From: an uncultured Eubacterium sp.
GTDB taxonomy: Bacteria > Bacillota > Clostridia > Oscillospirales > Acutalibacteraceae
Assembly (NCBI GenBank): GCA_910577215.1
Contig: CAJTMQ010000049.1
Location: 1-10,460, forward strand
Direction: 5' to 3'
DNA: 10,460 nt
Part shown: piece after piece, positions 1 to 6,382 of the stretch
Position numbering within the stretch: the stretch's first letter is position 1
Layout: each line of letters starts with the position of its first letter
Made by a program: the position numbers and the translations under genes
Notes under the pieces: generated by a model
What the model saw: only the letters and a program-made list of their open reading frames with translations
Database searches by the model: none
Told to the model about the DNA's origin: nothing

Positions 1-66
1 ATAACTAAATAATAAATATTTTAATTATCTTATGAACTATTTATTAATAAATAATGGTCGATTTTA

Positions 67-96
67 TTGACACATATACATAAAATATGGTAGAAT
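67..96 (+). promoter_or_regulatory. Sigma-A-type promoter for a very short RNA
   Basis: The -35 box TTGACA (67-72) is a perfect match. After 18 nt comes TAGAAT (91-96), preceded by TG at 88-89, which makes it an extended -10. Transcription should start near 103. No plus-strand gene follows before position 5405, and an intrinsic terminator begins only about 18 nt downstream, so the predicted product is an RNA of about 50 nt. Seen in sequence; activity is inferred. Confidence 0.55.
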
Positions 97-120
97 ATAT
101 CGAATTGTGGAGAAGTATGT

Positions 121-154
121 ATTGCGTTGAACTGATAGTTCTACGCAATTTTTT
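121..154 (+). terminator. Intrinsic terminator ending the short plus-strand RNA
   Basis: The stem ATTGCGT (121-127) pairs with ACGCAAT (143-149). An inner stem GAAC (129-132) pairs with GTTC (138-141) around the loop TGATA, with one T/T mismatch between the two stems. A run of six T follows at 149-154. This is a classic rho-independent terminator in the plus direction. Its closeness to the upstream promoter defines a compact promoter-terminator unit. Confidence 0.6.
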
Positions 155-178
155 ATTATTTAAATATCTCGATAAAAC

Positions 179-206
179 AAAAAAGTGCACAGTCGAAACC
201 GTGCAC
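179..206 (-). terminator. Intrinsic terminator of the minus-strand small RNA
   Basis: Two copies of the palindromic hexamer GTGCAC (201-206 and 185-190) form a 6-bp stem around a 10-nt loop. On the minus strand this is followed by six T (184-179). The plus strand has an A-run after the hairpin, so termination acts on minus-strand transcripts. It lies downstream of the 232-343 hairpin with no gene between them. Confidence 0.5.
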
Positions 207-343
207 AAAAAACACACAACTCCGATTTTTCTGCGACAAAAAATCTAATACATATAGCAAAAAGCAAGTATGCAAAATGGAGCATGTATTTTTATCAAAT
301 TGAAATACACACTTACTTTTATAATATTAGATTTTTTGTCGCA
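179..343 (-). ncRNA. Predicted ~165-nt structured small RNA
   Basis: This is a candidate non-coding RNA gene on the minus strand, with promoter, structured body and terminator all visible. The predicted start falls at the first base of a perfect 19-bp stem whose arms are 325-343 and 232-250. Inside it, after a small internal loop, a second stem of about 13 bp forms between roughly 305-318 and 256-270, with G-U pairs and one bulge. The apical loop is about 35 nt. The RNA then runs about 25 nt single-stranded and ends in a GTGCAC hairpin with a U-run. No convincing ORF lies inside. A long rod with loops is superficially like 6S RNA, but no specific family is recognised. It could be an antisense or regulatory RNA of the element. 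Confidence 0.5.
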
Positions 344-348
344 AACAT

Positions 349-377
349 ATTCTAACATAAGGAGTAAAAATATTCAA
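349..377 (-). promoter_or_regulatory. Extended -10 promoter for the small RNA
   Basis: On the minus strand, TTGAAT (377-372) is followed by a 17-nt spacer and TAGAAT (354-349), with TG at 357-356 giving an extended -10 (TGtTAGAAT). The expected start is near 342, which is the outer end of the 19-bp inverted repeat. That coincidence supports a dedicated RNA promoter. Confidence 0.5.
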
Positions 378-380
378 TCT

Positions 381-422
381 AAAAATCATCTCACACAAAG
401 ATTATTGCTTGAGATGATTTTT
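381..422 (-). terminator. Terminator downstream of the vWA gene
   Basis: A perfect 13-bp inverted repeat (381-393 with 410-422) encloses a 16-nt loop. On the minus strand it is followed by TTTTTA-type sequence. It lies about 6 nt beyond the vWA stop codon and should end the macrodomain-vWA transcript before the small RNA promoter. Confidence 0.7.
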
Positions 423-427
423 TCATT

Positions 428-1081
428 TTATTTTCTGTTGTTATAATCCTTATTGATACTGTCGCTCCAATCTGCATCAATCGGAAGACTTGCACGCATA
501 CAGCAGACTGTATCCGCCACTGTATCATATACAACGCTTGTGCCCTGACTGTCGGCGTGGTAGTTTACGGCTCTGTCCTCATTTATGCCGAAGTGTCTTG
601 CAGTTTCAACGGCGTCAATATTCGCTCCGATAAAAAGAAATTCCCAACCGTAATTTTCTTTTTCATGTTCAATCATCGCTTTGACTCTGTCGCTTGTGTA
701 GATGTGACTTGCATTTTCATAGCCGTCAGTCATAATCACAAACATAGTATGTTCAGGCACATCCTCAGGTCTTGCGTACTTATGAATGTTTGCAATGTGA
801 TGAATCGCACCGCCGATTGCATCAATAAGTGCCGTACACCCGCGGACATAGTAATCCTTGTCTGTCATAGGCTTGATATTTTCAAGTTCAACTCTGTCGT
901 GAATAACCTCGCTGAAATTATCAAAAAGAACAGTTGAAACATAGCACTTGCCGTCCTGTTTTTTCTGCTTTTCAATCAGAGCGTTAAAACCGCCGATTGT
1001 GTCACTCTCCAATCCGCCCATTGACCCTGAGCGATCAAGAATAAATACCAATTCCGTAATGTTGTTGTTTGTCTTTTTCAT
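428..1081 (-). CDS. von Willebrand factor A (vWA) domain protein
   Basis: A 217-aa soluble protein that is essentially one vWA domain. The MIDAS metal-binding motif is complete: DRSGS at residues 16-20, Thr84 in RGCTAL, and Asp120-Gly121 in MTDGYEN. It should therefore bind Mg2+ or Mn2+ and a protein partner. No signal peptide or membrane segment is seen, so it is probably cytoplasmic. The start is set by GGAGG 7 nt before the ATG. It lies 99 nt downstream of the macrodomain gene on the same strand and is probably co-transcribed; a TATAAT at 1143-1138 lacks a good -35. Similar small vWA proteins are common in gut Clostridia, often near signalling or stress genes. The partner and process are unknown here. 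Confidence 0.85.
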   Translation of the reverse strand: MKKTNNNITELVFILDRSGSMGGLESDTIGGFNALIEKQKKQDGKCYVSTVLFDNFSEVIHDRVELENIKPMTDKDYYVRGCTALIDAIGGAIHHIANIHKYARPEDVPEHTMFVIMTDGYENASHIYTSDRVKAMIEHEKENYGWEFLFIGANIDAVETARHFGINEDRAVNYHADSQGTSVVYDTVADTVCCMRASLPIDADWSDSINKDYNNRK

Positions 1082-1180
1082 AAAAAAACCTCCGTAAAAT
1101 GAATTTGTGTTTAGGTCTTTTTCAACCTTACAAGTTCATTATACAGAGGTTTGTTCTTTATTTGGTCGCCTGCCGTGCGA

Positions 1181-2257
1181 CTAATTTAATGACCCTAAAA
1201 GACTTTGGTCAAAGGCGAAGAGAGCTTCGTTGATTTCAAAAATATTGTAATTATTCTGCTTTATGAAATATTCAACAATAATATCAAACTTATTGCTGTG
1301 GGAGAGGGCGAAGCCTGCTTTCATCAGCATTTCATTTGTCTGAACGAGAGGCAATTCGAGTGCAATGCAAAAGGCAAGAACAGTCGATTTGCTCGGCTTA
1401 TAATCAGAATTTGAACGGATTTTAGAGAATAAACGCTTATCTATATTTGCTTTTTTATAGCACTCACTGTCCTTCATTCCACGCTCGTCTATCAGCCTTA
1501 ACAGCATTTCAGAAAAGCTTTCGTCAATCGTTTTGTCAATTATATGTTCAAGGCTGTCATCACTTTTGAAAAAACTTGTTATGGAATCAAAAGTATCTTC
1601 ACTTTGCTCACATACAGGTTCAAGCACTGCACTTTCCTGCAAATCATCATCAGGCAAAAACCTTGTCATCGGCAAAGGCATACTTTCATCAGAATTATTT
1701 AATCTTCTGCTGTCGTATGGTGAATGCTCGGCAACATAATTGTCATCTATGTACTGTGCAATATCAGTGAATAATTTACTGCTTGTCGCAAATGTATTTT
1801 TGTTATAGACAACGATATACACAAGCATATCGTTATGCATAAGAAATTCTGCAATCGTATCAACTGCAACCTTAAATGCTTCATTCATCGGATAGCCGTA
1901 AACGCCGCTTGAAATCAGCGGAAAAGCTACAGATTCGCAATTATTTTCTTTAGCAAGGGCAAGTGAATTTTTATAGCAGTTTTCGAGCAAATCTTTCTCG
2001 CCGTTCTTACCGCCTTTCCATTTTGGACCGACAGTATGGATAACATATTTGCAGGGCAGGTTATATCCCTTTGTAATTTTAGCCTGTCCGACTTTACAGC
2101 CGCCAAGCTTCATACATTCAAGCAGAAGTCCCCTGCCTGCGGTTTTATGTATTGCGCCATCAACACCTCCGCCGCCTAAAAGCGTGCTGTTTGCAGCATT
2201 GACGATTGCGTCACATTGAACTTTTGTTATATCGTTTCGTATAATTTGTAATGGCAT
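1181..2257 (-). CDS. MacroD/YmdB-type macrodomain protein with C-terminal HTH-like region
   Basis: A 358-aa two-part protein. Residues 1-170 are a macrodomain close in sequence to E. coli YmdB: NAAN at 20-23, GGGGVD at 28-33, HTVGPKWKGG at 74-83 and SSGVYGYP at 116-123. These are the ADP-ribose-binding and catalytic loops of MacroD-type hydrolases, which cleave O-acetyl-ADP-ribose or mono-ADP-ribose from proteins. Residues 175-240 are an acidic, low-complexity linker. Residues 245-358 resemble a Cro/C1-like helix-turn-helix region (for example KSTVLAFCIALEL near 290-302), which suggests DNA or protein binding. The start is taken at ATG 2257, not 2263, because GAGG lies about 8 nt upstream of it and only 2 nt from the earlier ATG. 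It is the first gene of a unit with the vWA gene. The hydrolase assignment is strong; its cellular role is not known. Confidence 0.85.
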   Translation of the reverse strand: MPLQIIRNDITKVQCDAIVNAANSTLLGGGGVDGAIHKTAGRGLLLECMKLGGCKVGQAKITKGYNLPCKYVIHTVGPKWKGGKNGEKDLLENCYKNSLALAKENNCESVAFPLISSGVYGYPMNEAFKVAVDTIAEFLMHNDMLVYIVVYNKNTFATSSKLFTDIAQYIDDNYVAEHSPYDSRRLNNSDESMPLPMTRFLPDDDLQESAVLEPVCEQSEDTFDSITSFFKSDDSLEHIIDKTIDESFSEMLLRLIDERGMKDSECYKKANIDKRLFSKIRSNSDYKPSKSTVLAFCIALELPLVQTNEMLMKAGFALSHSNKFDIIVEYFIKQNNYNIFEINEALFAFDQSLLGSLN

Positions 2258-2288
2258 AAGCATAACCTCACAATTAAATTACAAAAAT

Positions 2289-2317
2289 ATAATATACTGA
2301 TTTTGCAACTTTGTCAA
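2289..2317 (-). promoter_or_regulatory. Sigma-A promoter of the macrodomain-vWA operon
   Basis: On the minus strand a perfect -35 TTGACA (2317-2312) is followed by a 17-nt spacer and TATTAT (2294-2289), a 5/6 match. The start would be near 2282, giving a leader of about 25 nt before ATG 2257. The cargo pair is thus expressed independently of the mobilization genes. Confidence 0.65.
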
Positions 2318-2327
2318 AATATAGTTT

Positions 2328-2355
2328 GAACCGACTCACAATAGCGAGTCGGTTC
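2328..2355 (-). terminator. 10-bp hairpin after the mobilization operon
   Basis: A perfect inverted repeat, GAACCGACTC (2328-2337) with GAGTCGGTTC (2346-2355), encloses an 8-nt loop. It begins 6 nt after the stop codon of the 53-aa gene and ends just before the -35 of the macrodomain promoter. A U-run is missing on either strand, so it could be a weak terminator or a repressor-binding dyad next to that promoter. Confidence 0.45.
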
Positions 2356-2361
2356 AGTTGC

Positions 2362-2523
2362 TTAGATTTCTTTTTTCAGTTCTTTTAATATTTTCATTTT
2401 ATCATTTGTTGGGATTTTAAGATCATTTAGTTTTGAAATAATTGTTTCTGCTTGAATTTCAATGATGCTTTTTTGAAATTCTTTTTGCTTATCTTCGCTT
2501 GGTAAATGCACAATTATATTCAA
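2362..2523 (-). CDS. Small 53-aa protein of unknown function
   Basis: A short gene with a TTG start at 2523-2521, supported by an AGGGGAG ribosome binding site (2538-2532) 8 nt upstream. The product is charged and probably helical: it begins with a short hydrophobic strand (MNIIVHLP) and ends in a Lys/Glu-rich helix (KELKKEI), with no cysteines or membrane segment. The family is not recognised. It follows the relaxase by 117 nt and closes the mobilization operon before a hairpin. A 27-codon frame (2603-2520, start ATG) ends in TGA overlapping this TTG start as TTGA, which hints at translational coupling, but that frame has no clear ribosome binding site. Possible roles include accessory mobilization, regulation or excision factor; none is shown. 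Confidence 0.6.
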   Translation of the reverse strand: MNIIVHLPSEDKQKEFQKSIIEIQAETIISKLNDLKIPTNDKMKILKELKKEI

Positions 2524-2640
2524 AACATATTCTCCCCTATCAAGAAAATATATTTTAAGAACTGCTTGTCATATAACCTTTTGCTAATTATTTTTGCTGC
2601 CATAAGGCAACACTACTTATTTATTTTCCGTTTCACTCCT

Positions 2641-3591
2641 TTACCAAGACATACTTAAACCATGATACTCATCGTAATCATCATCATAATCTTCATTCGT
2701 GATCTTCTGACCCTGGACGATGAGCTTTTCAATTTCTTTCTTGCTGTGGTGTGGCATCCATTTGCGTTTTGAATTGTTCTGCATTTCCAAATCAAATAGA
2801 TTGCCAATCAGATTGAATAAATCATCTGAGATAATTCCGGTTTGCGGTGTTTTGTACTCCTGATACTCTTCTGAAATGATACTGTCACAACCACCAAGTT
2901 CAAAATAGATTTCAAGATTTTCTTTGAGAAATCTTTCGTCAAATAATTTATTATCTCGGCATTTGTGTTTGTCATCCGTAGTGAAAGTGATATACTTTCT
3001 GTTCTCCTGCCAGTTGACTGTTACGCCTAATTGTTCAAGAAGATAGATAAATTCTTCCTTACTACTGCTGTGTTTCATCGCATAATCCAGCTTGCTTTTG
3101 AGCTTTCTTTTCCATTTCGGCATATTGTATCTTGTGGCTTTTGCCTCAGTAAGAGTCAATCCGTATTCCTGACAAATCTTGTTTGAATGCTCTTTTGCCT
3201 GTATCATTTCATCTCGACTTTGATGAAATTTTTTGCCATTTTCAAAATTAACTGAGTTGAAAACAATATGATTGTGAATATGATTTCTGTCTGTATGGGT
3301 TGCAATTACCATTTGATAATTACCAAAATATTCTGCAAATCTTAGTCCGATTTCGTGTGCTGTTTCAGGTGAAATGTTATCTTCAGGACTGAAAGATTGC
3401 ACTACATGATAGTATTGTCTGCCATCTGTTTTACCAAATTGCTTTTTGACATTTATAAATTCTTCCATAGCAGTTTCAGGCATACAGTTGATACCGCTGA
3501 TTAGCTTTTGCTCCGTCTTTTCTTCTTTCATAATATACGGAAAGATATTATTCATCGGACTGCCCGAGGTAACGAATTTAACGATTGCCAA
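2641..3591 (-). CDS. MOBP-type relaxase / mobilization nuclease
   Basis: A 316-aa relaxase that should nick oriT and stay covalently bound to the 5' end during transfer. The N-terminal domain has the candidate nicking tyrosine Tyr19 in PYIMKEEKT, His62 in YYHVVQSF, and the metal-binding motif HTDRNHIHNH at residues 99-108. This matches the Relaxase family (PF03432). The C-terminus is acidic (DEDYDDDYDEY-like) with no helicase or primase domain, so it is a short mobilization-type relaxase. The start is TTG at 3591, supported by AAAGGAGG 10 nt upstream. The gene overlaps the end of mobC by 40 nt in another frame. It needs a type IV secretion system in trans, because none is visible here. Confidence 0.88.
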   Translation of the reverse strand: MAIVKFVTSGSPMNNIFPYIMKEEKTEQKLISGINCMPETAMEEFINVKKQFGKTDGRQYYHVVQSFSPEDNISPETAHEIGLRFAEYFGNYQMVIATHTDRNHIHNHIVFNSVNFENGKKFHQSRDEMIQAKEHSNKICQEYGLTLTEAKATRYNMPKWKRKLKSKLDYAMKHSSSKEEFIYLLEQLGVTVNWQENRKYITFTTDDKHKCRDNKLFDERFLKENLEIYFELGGCDSIISEEYQEYKTPQTGIISDDLFNLIGNLFDLEMQNNSKRKWMPHHSKKEIEKLIVQGQKITNEDYDDDYDEYHGLSMSW

Positions 3592-3869
3592 ACCTTCTGC
3601 ACCTCCTTTTTTGTTTCGGTTAAGTCAATAGCATATACTCCGCTGTTGACTGCTTTTGTAATTTGATTGAGATTGTTACCAATGCGCCTTAGTTCAGTGG
3701 CAACATCTTTTACTCCATCAATTACAATAATTTCTTTATCCAAAGCACAGTCACGGAGGTACATACTTACAAGTCTGTATGATGACAGTGCCTTGGTTTC
3801 AATTAATTCTTTCTCTTCAGGAGTTACTCTGAAGGTTAATATTTCTGATCTGTTATTATCTTTGTTCAA
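3552..3869 (-). CDS. mobC: MobC-like relaxosome accessory protein
   Basis: A 105-aa protein with a ribbon-helix-helix-like N-terminus (LTFRVTPEEKELIETKA, residues 11-27) and the MobC signature LRRIGNNLNQI near residues 60-70 (PF05713 type). Such proteins bind oriT and help the relaxase open the nick region. The start is TTG at 3869, with GGAA-type purines about 6 nt upstream and no better in-frame ATG. It is the first gene after the hairpin-rich putative oriT and overlaps the relaxase by 40 nt. A TATAAA at 3925-3920 directly abuts the 3926-3952 hairpin, so hairpin binding could control transcription of mobC and the relaxase. Confidence 0.85.
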   Translation of the reverse strand: MNKDNNRSEILTFRVTPEEKELIETKALSSYRLVSMYLRDCALDKEIIVIDGVKDVATELRRIGNNLNQITKAVNSGVYAIDLTETKKEVQKVWQSLNSLPRAVR

Positions 3870-4214
3870 ATAGTTTCCTTTCTTTATTTGTTAAAGTTTC
3901 GTTTCTTTTGGCTTACCTTTTTATACAGCGACAGATACTTGTACTGTCGCTGAGAGGAGAAACATATGCAGTGATTGTTATATGTTTTTAACATATTTAA
4001 TCACGGAATATGTTTGGACGATGGGTATGGGCTTAGCCCGATGCGTTTGTTTTTCGCCGTGGCGTAATACAAATGCGAAACCGGCAATAAACACTCTAAA
4101 CCGATACACCTTTCATTTGATTTTTTACTTGTGTGCCGATATTTCGCTTTTAAAATTTAATTAGGGTACTTATCCTATTTTTCTTTCATCTGCCCAAATT
4201 TCGCCGACAGGGTC
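3870..4214 (-). other. Putative oriT region: hairpin-rich gap between repA-like gene and mobC
   Basis: This 345-nt stretch has no convincing gene. It holds several dyads: a perfect 9-bp repeat at 3926-3934 with 3944-3952; ATATGTT/AACATAT at 3980-3996 nested within GTGATT/AATCAC at 3971-4004; GGGC/GCCC at about 4030-4039; and an 8-bp stem at 4043-4050 with 4069-4076 enclosing CGCC/GGCG at 4055-4064. At 4173-4163 the minus strand reads ATAAGTACCCT, which resembles the IncQ-type nick core TAAGTGCGCCCT, cut by related MOB relaxases. Location directly upstream of mobC is typical for oriT. The nick site is inferred from resemblance only. Confidence 0.5.
3926..3952. repeat. Perfect 9-bp inverted repeat upstream of mobC
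   Basis: CAGCGACAG (3926-3934) and CTGTCGCTG (3944-3952) are separated by 9 nt. On the mobC strand it ends immediately before a TATAAA -10-like box (3925-3920), so a bound protein would cover the promoter. It is a candidate MobC or relaxase binding site with autoregulation. Confidence 0.6.
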
Positions 4215-5270
4215 TCAAGGGACGAAAGGAACAGAAGTTTTGACACTGACACTTTCTTCGTCACTTGCGGCACTTAAGTCACTGACCGAAAAATAAGAAA
4301 CTTCAACAAGTCTTTGACCATTACTTCTGTGGCTTACGAATCGAACACCATTATCTTCAAGATCATATCTGAATTTGTTCATCATTTGCTTTAATGATTT
4401 TGCAGATAATGAAGATCCTTTTATTGAATTAAAGCTATCAACTAAATCCGTGTTGCTGCCTTTGAAATACTTTTGTACTTTCATAAACTCAATGAAGTCG
4501 AGTATCTTATTAGGCATAGTTGGAATAGGATTTTCAAGACTGTCGTTTATCAAATCCCAAGTGCAGTTTTCTTTGTTGAATGATAATTGAAATTCTCGCT
4601 GTTCAATATCTCTGCCGGTGCAAAGCAAGTTTGCTTTATTTTCGTTTCGCTTGTCCTTGTCCAAAACGAATACAGCATCAACTGCACCGCTGATGCCTGT
4701 TGTGCCGGATAGCTTGTTCAACGGATCACTGTCACCTTGTTTTCTAAGATGATGAACAAGTAATATTGAAAGTCCTATTTCATCTGCATATCGTTTTAAC
4801 TTTCCGATTTCATTGTAATCATTTGCATAAGATAACTCGGAACTTGAATTCCGTATCATCTGAAATGTATCAATGACAATCAGAGTTGTATCATTGTGAG
4901 TGATGATGAAATTCTGTATCTGCTGAATCAAACCTGTTTTGATACTTTCTGACTTCGTTGCAACATACAAATTATTAGGCACTTCATCAGTTATGCAATT
5001 CAGCCTGTCCTGAATTCTTGCAAGACTGTCTTCAAGACAGAGATAAAGTACTGTTCCTTTTTCAGTCGGCAGATTCCAGACATTTTCACCTTTAGCAATT
5101 CTTACGCACCAATCAAGCACCATCCATGACTTACCAATCTTAGGTGCACCGCCGAGAATGGAAACTCCTTGCGGTAACAAGGACTGAATACAAAATTTTG
5201 ATTTGGGAAATTGCATATCCATAAGTGTTTCACCGTCTATTACTTCAAGCAATTTAACTTCTTTTTTCAT
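4215..5270 (-). CDS. RepA-like AAA (RecA-fold) ATPase, hexameric helicase type
   Basis: A 351-aa P-loop ATPase of the AAA_25/RepA helicase group found on plasmids and integrative mobilizable elements, where it is thought to drive replication or unwinding of element DNA. Walker A is GGAPKIGKS at residues 40-48, Walker B is LIVIDTF at 130-136, a paired histidine LVHHLRK follows at 171-177, and the RecA-like loop SGTTGISGAVDAV lies at about 188-200. Residues after about 240 form a C-terminal accessory domain. The ATG is preceded by AAAGGAGG about 8 nt upstream. It is the first gene of the leftward module, divergent from the DUF6076-like gene. After the stop the same frame continues for 14 more codons, which may be a shortened C-terminus or chance. 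A replication role is inferred from the family. Confidence 0.8.
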   Translation of the reverse strand: MKKEVKLLEVIDGETLMDMQFPKSKFCIQSLLPQGVSILGGAPKIGKSWMVLDWCVRIAKGENVWNLPTEKGTVLYLCLEDSLARIQDRLNCITDEVPNNLYVATKSESIKTGLIQQIQNFIITHNDTTLIVIDTFQMIRNSSSELSYANDYNEIGKLKRYADEIGLSILLVHHLRKQGDSDPLNKLSGTTGISGAVDAVFVLDKDKRNENKANLLCTGRDIEQREFQLSFNKENCTWDLINDSLENPIPTMPNKILDFIEFMKVQKYFKGSNTDLVDSFNSIKGSSLSAKSLKQMMNKFRYDLEDNGVRFVSHRSNGQRLVEVSYFSVSDLSAASDEESVSVKTSVPFVP

Positions 5271-5309
5271 AAGGCTTTCCTCCTTTCTATTGGATTTAAA
5301 TATATCTTC

Positions 5310-5338
5310 TTGTTAAGAATTTCTATTTATGTTATCAT
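5310..5338 (+). promoter_or_regulatory. Promoter of the DUF6076-like gene
   Basis: TTGTTA (5310-5315), a 17-nt spacer and TATCAT (5333-5338, 5/6 match) give a plausible sigma-A promoter about 65 nt before ATG 5405. On the opposite strand an extended -10 (TGcTAAAAT, TAAAAT at 5342-5337) overlaps it and could serve the RepA-like gene. Face-to-face firing would make the two units interfere. Confidence 0.4.
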
Positions 5339-5404
5339 TTTAGCAGGGGCAAAACCTCAAAACTATGCATAAGTGAAAATTGAATTTTTTGAGAAAGATT
5401 GATT

Positions 5405-6307
5405 ATGGACAGAAGTATTTATTCAAGAACAGGGTTATATATTAAATTCAAAAACAAGAATATTATGGAGAGAGTTGCAGTTGATGATTTAGATATAACC
5501 AAATTAGAACCAATTGATTACAGAAATGAACTTATAGCACTTTATGACTATGAGTTGCCGAAGATAAGTGATAGTTATACTGTTGAGTCGGCATATGACT
5601 TTGTTGATGGAATTTTAAAAAACAATATTATTTTGGGGATATTGCTCAAAGCAGATATTGATAAATATCTTGTTCCCAGAAAACTGATTAAGGATATTAC
5701 AACACCTGAAGAACTTAAAAGCAAATTAGAAACAGTAAGCGTTAGAATGAAGTTGTTGCCATATATGAAAGATCGAGTGTATAAGATTTTGATGTGTATG
5801 AGGCACAAAGATGTTCTTGCAGGTGTTTTGGAAATTAATATGCATGATACAGTTGAATACAAAGTTACCAAAACAAGAAGCGGTGAAGAAATTTTATTTT
5901 TTGATAATCCCCAATCTTATTACGAATATTTGATTTTTACTTTTTATTTAAGAGATGAAACAGTTTGCGAATGTGAAAATTGCAATAGATTATTTGTCCC
6001 AAAGACAAAAAAGAAAACTCTGTACTGCGACAGAGTTTTTAAGGATGGTAAGACCTGCAAACAGATTGGTCCTACTATGAAATATAAGACGCTCGCAGAG
6101 AATGATATAGTTCTAAAGACTTTTGAAAAAGAAAAGAATAAAATGTACAAGCGAATGGAAAGAACACAATCATTCGGCGAAACACCTAAGTCTGTTTCTT
6201 ATGATGAATATATGCATTGGCTAAATAAAGCTATCTATGCTAAAAATTTATATCTAAATAACGAATTAACCAAAGATGTGGCACTTGAAATAATTCAAAC
6301 TAATTAA
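5405..6307 (+). CDS. DUF6076-like protein with Cys-rich putative zinc site
   Basis: A 300-aa protein with no enzymatic motif recognised. The N-terminal two thirds are mostly predicted helix and strand of unknown fold. A cysteine cluster near residues 188-218 has CECENC, then LYCDR, then KTCK. This spacing (CxxC-x14-C-x9-C) is typical of a single zinc knuckle and is followed by a basic helix (MYKRMERTQ), so nucleic-acid or protein binding is possible. The C-terminal part resembles DUF6076 proteins often seen in Firmicute mobile elements; this is recalled, not searched. The ATG at 5405 is preferred over an upstream TTG at 5399 because GAGAAAG lies 7 nt before the ATG. It is divergent from the RepA-like gene and 75 nt ahead of the recombinase. 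A control or excision-accessory role is possible but unproven. Confidence 0.65.
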   Translation: MDRSIYSRTGLYIKFKNKNIMERVAVDDLDITKLEPIDYRNELIALYDYELPKISDSYTVESAYDFVDGILKNNIILGILLKADIDKYLVPRKLIKDITTPEELKSKLETVSVRMKLLPYMKDRVYKILMCMRHKDVLAGVLEINMHDTVEYKVTKTRSGEEILFFDNPQSYYEYLIFTFYLRDETVCECENCNRLFVPKTKKKTLYCDRVFKDGKTCKQIGPTMKYKTLAENDIVLKTFEKEKNKMYKRMERTQSFGETPKSVSYDEYMHWLNKAIYAKNLYLNNELTKDVALEIIQTN

Positions 6308-6321
6308 ATTTTTATATTGAC

Positions 6322-6349
6322 TTGACATCCACTTCTTATATGTTATATT
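6322..6349 (+). promoter_or_regulatory. Sigma-A-type promoter of the serine recombinase gene
   Basis: A perfect TTGACA (6322-6327) is followed by 16 nt and TATATT (6344-6349). TG at 6341-6342 makes it an extended -10 (TGtTATATT). The start would be near 6356, with a leader of about 27 nt. No convincing sigma-E or sigma-K -10 motif of the CATA type is seen at suitable spacing. Confidence 0.6.
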
Positions 6350-6382
6350 AGAACAAGAATAATAACATAAAGAGGTATGGTT

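Noticed and set aside
117..248. 43-codon plus-strand frame starting at ATG 117
   Set aside because: It has only 1 nt between the purine-rich stretch and the ATG, and it runs through an intrinsic terminator and into the inverted repeats; the RNA-structure reading explains the region better.
232..343. 112-bp unit with perfect 19-bp inverted ends as a miniature transposable element
   Set aside because: No flanking target-site duplication is visible and a promoter and terminator frame it exactly, so a structured RNA gene fits better. A MITE origin is not excluded.
557..937. 126-codon plus-strand frame opposite the vWA gene
   Set aside because: It is antisense to a gene with intact MIDAS motifs, has no recognisable domain and no ribosome binding site.
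1163..1179. GTCGC/GCGAC hairpin just after the macrodomain gene as a terminator
   Set aside because: The 5-bp stem has no T-tract and the vWA gene probably depends on readthrough, so it is at most a weak structure.
3982..4164. 60-codon plus-strand frame
   Set aside because: It crosses the dyads of the putative oriT, has no ribosome binding site, and its product resembles no protein family.
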